Source: Thiodiazotropha sp040507225 (GTDB lineage Bacteria; Pseudomonadota; Gammaproteobacteria; Chromatiales; Chromatiaceae). Taken from it: 64,000 nt of DNA. The DNA lies in assembly GCA_040507225.1 (NCBI GenBank), contig JBEVVG010000007.1, positions 1 to 64,000 of the forward strand. The letters are read 5' to 3'. The position numbers were made by a program, and so were the translations under genes. Numbering within the stretch: position 1 is the first letter of the stretch; every line of letters begins with the position of its first letter. The notes under the pieces are model-generated. The model did not search any database. It saw nothing but the letters and a program-made list of their open reading frames with translations, and had not been told where the DNA came from. Below are positions 62,070 to 64,000 of the stretch, piece after piece.

Positions 62070-62086
62070 TTAAACCATCGGTTTAA
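62070..62086. promoter_or_regulatory. Perfect inverted repeat before the small ORF
   Basis: TTAAACC-ATC-GGTTTAA is symmetric, 7-bp arms with a 3-nt centre, ending 11 bases before the ATG at 62098. It would overlap the promoter or ribosome-binding region, so it is a good candidate operator for autoregulation or for a leader hairpin. Confidence 0.45.
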
Positions 62087-62097
62087 TAAAGGTTGAT

Positions 62098-62283
62098 ATG
62101 CTCATGAATAGAAAAGAAAAATTATATAGCGATCAGCTCCCTCTCTACGATGTGGAAGAGGTCTCAGCGGCGGAGTTGATCGCCTACATGAAGCGCACCG
62201 CAACCCCTGCGCGTGAATCCACGGTTGTGCGGGCCCACGAGCGGACGGAAGCCCGTTCCAGGCGTGAACTCATCCGGCACTGA
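62098..62283 (+). CDS. Small unrecognised protein (61 aa)
   Basis: A 61-aa frame starting MLMNRKEKLYSDQLPLYD, with a charged, Arg-rich C-terminal half (ERTEARSRRELIRH). AAAGG about 6 bases upstream is an acceptable ribosome site. No family recognised. It has no membrane segment. It may be a small regulator encoded next to its own palindrome; a spurious frame is possible. Confidence 0.5.
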   Translation: MLMNRKEKLYSDQLPLYDVEEVSAAELIAYMKRTATPARESTVVRAHERTEARSRRELIRH

Positions 62284-62446
62284 ATCCGCGCAAGCGCGTA
62301 CCCTGCACCCGCGCGGCAGGCACCAGGCGCGTTACAGCGGGTCTGACGCGGCTGATTTCCCGGTGTTTTCTGTGTCATTGGTTTGAAGTGCACTCCGAAC
62401 CTATTAAGATGTGCGGATCATTCACTACTTGATACGGAGCGTGCCC

Positions 62447-62779
62447 ATGTTGATTGAGGGCCCTTTGAAGATCGGTGTGCTGGACGATCCTCAGCAGCCC
62501 GGGCGTGAACTGCATCTGGACTTCACCTCCGAGTTTCAGAGCATGGGACAGGAAGACCAGACGGAGTCCTTCAAGCAATATCTCAATACGCTGGAACAGT
62601 ACATCCAGATGCTGCCCGATGAGGATCCGAACCGGGCAGGCATGTTGATCGTGCAGCAGATTTCCGAACAATTGCTGCCGCATCTGGTCAACGGTGAACT
62701 CGAACTGTCTGAAACCATCATCGTGGAGATGGGGCGCGACTACACCAGCGACTCGTTGATGGGCCTGCTCAATTCATGA
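62447..62779 (+). CDS. Unrecognised small acidic protein upstream of ybbN
   Basis: A 110-aa acidic protein (MLIEGPLKIGVLDDPQQPG start; later DQTESFKQYLNTLEQYIQMLPDEDPNRAGML). It looks all-helical with no signal peptide. GGAGC precedes the ATG at 62447; the frame upstream of it is not typical. Its stop overlaps the CnoX/YbbN-like start by 4 bp, so the two genes are translationally linked. I do not recognise the family. Confidence 0.78.
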   Translation: MLIEGPLKIGVLDDPQQPGRELHLDFTSEFQSMGQEDQTESFKQYLNTLEQYIQMLPDEDPNRAGMLIVQQISEQLLPHLVNGELELSETIIVEMGRDYTSDSLMGLLNS

Positions 62780-63639
62780 GCCAATCACCCCCGATCCTCG
62801 AAGCCACCGGGGAGAACTTTGACCGACTGGTTCTGGAGAATTCCCGGCGTGGCCTGGTGGTGGTGGATTTCTGGGCCCCCTGGGTAGGACCTTCCCTCAA
62901 GCAGCAGGAGATCTTTGCCCGCCTGGTCAAGCAGTTCCAGGGGCGGTTTCTGTTGGTGTCCGTGAACACGGATGAACAGAAACCCCTCGCAGAGCGCTTC
63001 GGCGTACGCAGTCTGCCCTCCTTCAAACTGTTCCTCAACACTCAGATCGTGGGTGAGTATCACGGAGTCCAACCGGAAGCGGATTATCCGAAAATCATCG
63101 AAGCCCATGTTTCACGGCAACTGGATGCGGTGCACCGTGAGGCTATCGCCGCCTGGCAGTCGGGGCGTGCGGACGAGGCGTTGCAGATCCTGGCCAACGC
63201 TGTGATGGAAGATCCAGGCAATCTCGGGCATCCGGCCCTGATGAGCAAGATCCTGGTGCGTCAGGAGCGCTACGCCGAGGCCCACGCACTGCTGATGAGT
63301 CTGCCTGAGACCGCGCGGGATGCGGATGAAATCCGTGACCTGCTGACCCATGTTGATCTGGTGGTGACCGCGCAATCTTCGGACGCGGCCGACGCCCTGA
63401 AGGCGAAGCTGGACAGCGATCCCGAAGACCCCTCGCTCAGATACCAGCTGGCGGCCGTGGAGTTGATGGGCGACCAGCCGACCCAGGCCCTGGATCTGCT
63501 GCTGGAGATGACCCGGCGCCACAGCGCCTACCGCAACGGGATCGCGCGCAAGGCGATGAAGGTCATTCTGGACCGCATGGACGGTCAGGATCCGCAAGTC
63601 GCACGTTACCGGCGGGAACTGTTCCGCCTCAACTACTGA
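62776..63639 (+). CDS. ybbN: Thioredoxin-fold TPR co-chaperone (YbbN/CnoX-like)
   Basis: A 287-aa protein: thioredoxin domain (about 1-110) then TPR-like helices (about 115-285). The active-site region reads WAPWVGPSLKQQ, so both cysteines of the CxxC motif are replaced, which rules out thioredoxin redox activity. CnoX proteins transfer protected clients to chaperonin. It is encoded after the 110-aa gene, overlapping it, and rimO follows by 3 bases. Confidence 0.9.
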   Translation: MSQSPPILEATGENFDRLVLENSRRGLVVVDFWAPWVGPSLKQQEIFARLVKQFQGRFLLVSVNTDEQKPLAERFGVRSLPSFKLFLNTQIVGEYHGVQPEADYPKIIEAHVSRQLDAVHREAIAAWQSGRADEALQILANAVMEDPGNLGHPALMSKILVRQERYAEAHALLMSLPETARDADEIRDLLTHVDLVVTAQSSDAADALKAKLDSDPEDPSLRYQLAAVELMGDQPTQALDLLLEMTRRHSAYRNGIARKAMKVILDRMDGQDPQVARYRRELFRLNY

Positions 63640-63642
63640 TCC

Positions 63643-64000
63643 ATGTCACAGGACAGCCATATCGGCTTCGTCTCCCTGGGTTGTCCAAAAAACCTGGTGG
63701 ACTCGGAACGCATCCTCAGCCGCCTGCGGGCAGAGGGTTATGTCATTTCTCCCAGCTACCAGGAAGCGGACCTGATCATCGTCAACACCTGCGGGTTCAT
63801 CAATTCCGCAGTCGAGGAGTCCCTGGAGGCGATCAGTGAAGCCTTCCAGGAAAACGGCCGGGTGATCGTCACCGGCTGTCTGGGCAAGGACGAAGCGAAA
63901 ATCCGCGAGGTCTGTCCCCAGGTCCTGGCGGTCAGCGGAGCGCATGCCTACGAGGCGGTCATGGACGCGGTGCACCAGCACCTGCCGGCGCCCCATGATC
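63643..64000 (+). CDS. rimO: Ribosomal protein S12 methylthiotransferase (partial, runs off window)
   Basis: The first 119 codons of RimO, truncated by the window end. SLGCPKN, VNTCGF and VTGCLG carry the three cysteines of the N-terminal UPF0004 4Fe-4S cluster. The radical SAM and TRAM domains lie beyond 64000. It adds a methylthio group to an aspartate of ribosomal protein S12. It begins 3 bases after the ybbN stop. Confidence 0.93.
   Translation, partial: MSQDSHIGFVSLGCPKNLVDSERILSRLRAEGYVISPSYQEADLIIVNTCGFINSAVEESLEAISEAFQENGRVIVTGCLGKDEAKIREVCPQVLAVSGAHAYEAVMDAVHQHLPAPHD

Overview
The window looks like a chromosomal segment of a GC-rich gammaproteobacterium, most likely a sulfur-oxidising, chemolithotrophic member of a Chromatiales-like lineage. 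The evidence is syntenic and metabolic. It has the gammaproteobacterial blocks radC-coaBC-algC-argB-slmA, yggS-proC-yggT-yggU opposite pilT-pilU, and fimT-pilV-pilW-pilX-pilY1-pilE next to ispH-fkpB. It also has a flavocytochrome c sulfide dehydrogenase pair, a DsrC-family protein and an FNR regulator. No rRNA, prophage, insertion sequence or CRISPR array was seen. There are two tRNAs: Pro-CGG and Thr-CGT.

Layout. 1-14.2 kb is signalling-rich. It holds five GGDEF proteins: a heme-motif GGDEF-EAL protein overlapping a periplasmic-binding GGDEF protein, a membrane GGDEF protein, a Cache-PAS-GGDEF-EAL protein and a soluble GGDEF protein. A GluR0-like ligand-gated channel, a LysE exporter, a MipA-like porin and dinB lie among them. 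14.8-20.2 kb holds tRNA-Pro, ispB, mutM and a GldA/GldF/GldG-like ABC system with a DUF4340 protein. 20.5-24.5 kb holds an orphan hydantoinase A, the FNR-family regulator and a pentapeptide-repeat protein.

24.8-30.7 kb is the most distinctive region. A minus-strand operon encodes an octaheme cytochrome of the hydroxylamine oxidoreductase (HAO) family, a small TPR protein, a diheme lipoprotein cytochrome c and an FccB-type flavoprotein. It ends at a clear intrinsic terminator. Its upstream region holds a perfect FNR box and an 8-bp inverted repeat. A radical SAM protein is encoded divergently, and a DsrC homologue lacking both C-terminal cysteines follows. A reasonable inference is an anaerobically induced periplasmic redox module joining sulfide oxidation to nitrogen-oxide or hydroxylamine chemistry.

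30.9-43.2 kb is housekeeping: rpmB-rpmG, radC, coaBC, a membrane-anchored algC, argB, slmA, pyrE, an AmpG-like permease and two TauE/UreH-like membrane proteins. 43.5-50.8 kb holds a dynamin-like GTPase, yggU-yggT-proC-yggS and pilT-pilU. 50.9-53.9 kb holds small conserved or unknown genes, tRNA-Thr and thiO. 54-59.6 kb is the minor-pilin/PilY1 operon. 59.8-64 kb holds ispH, fkpB, a ketopantoate-reductase-like gene, small unknown genes, a CnoX/YbbN-like co-chaperone and the start of rimO, which runs off the window end.
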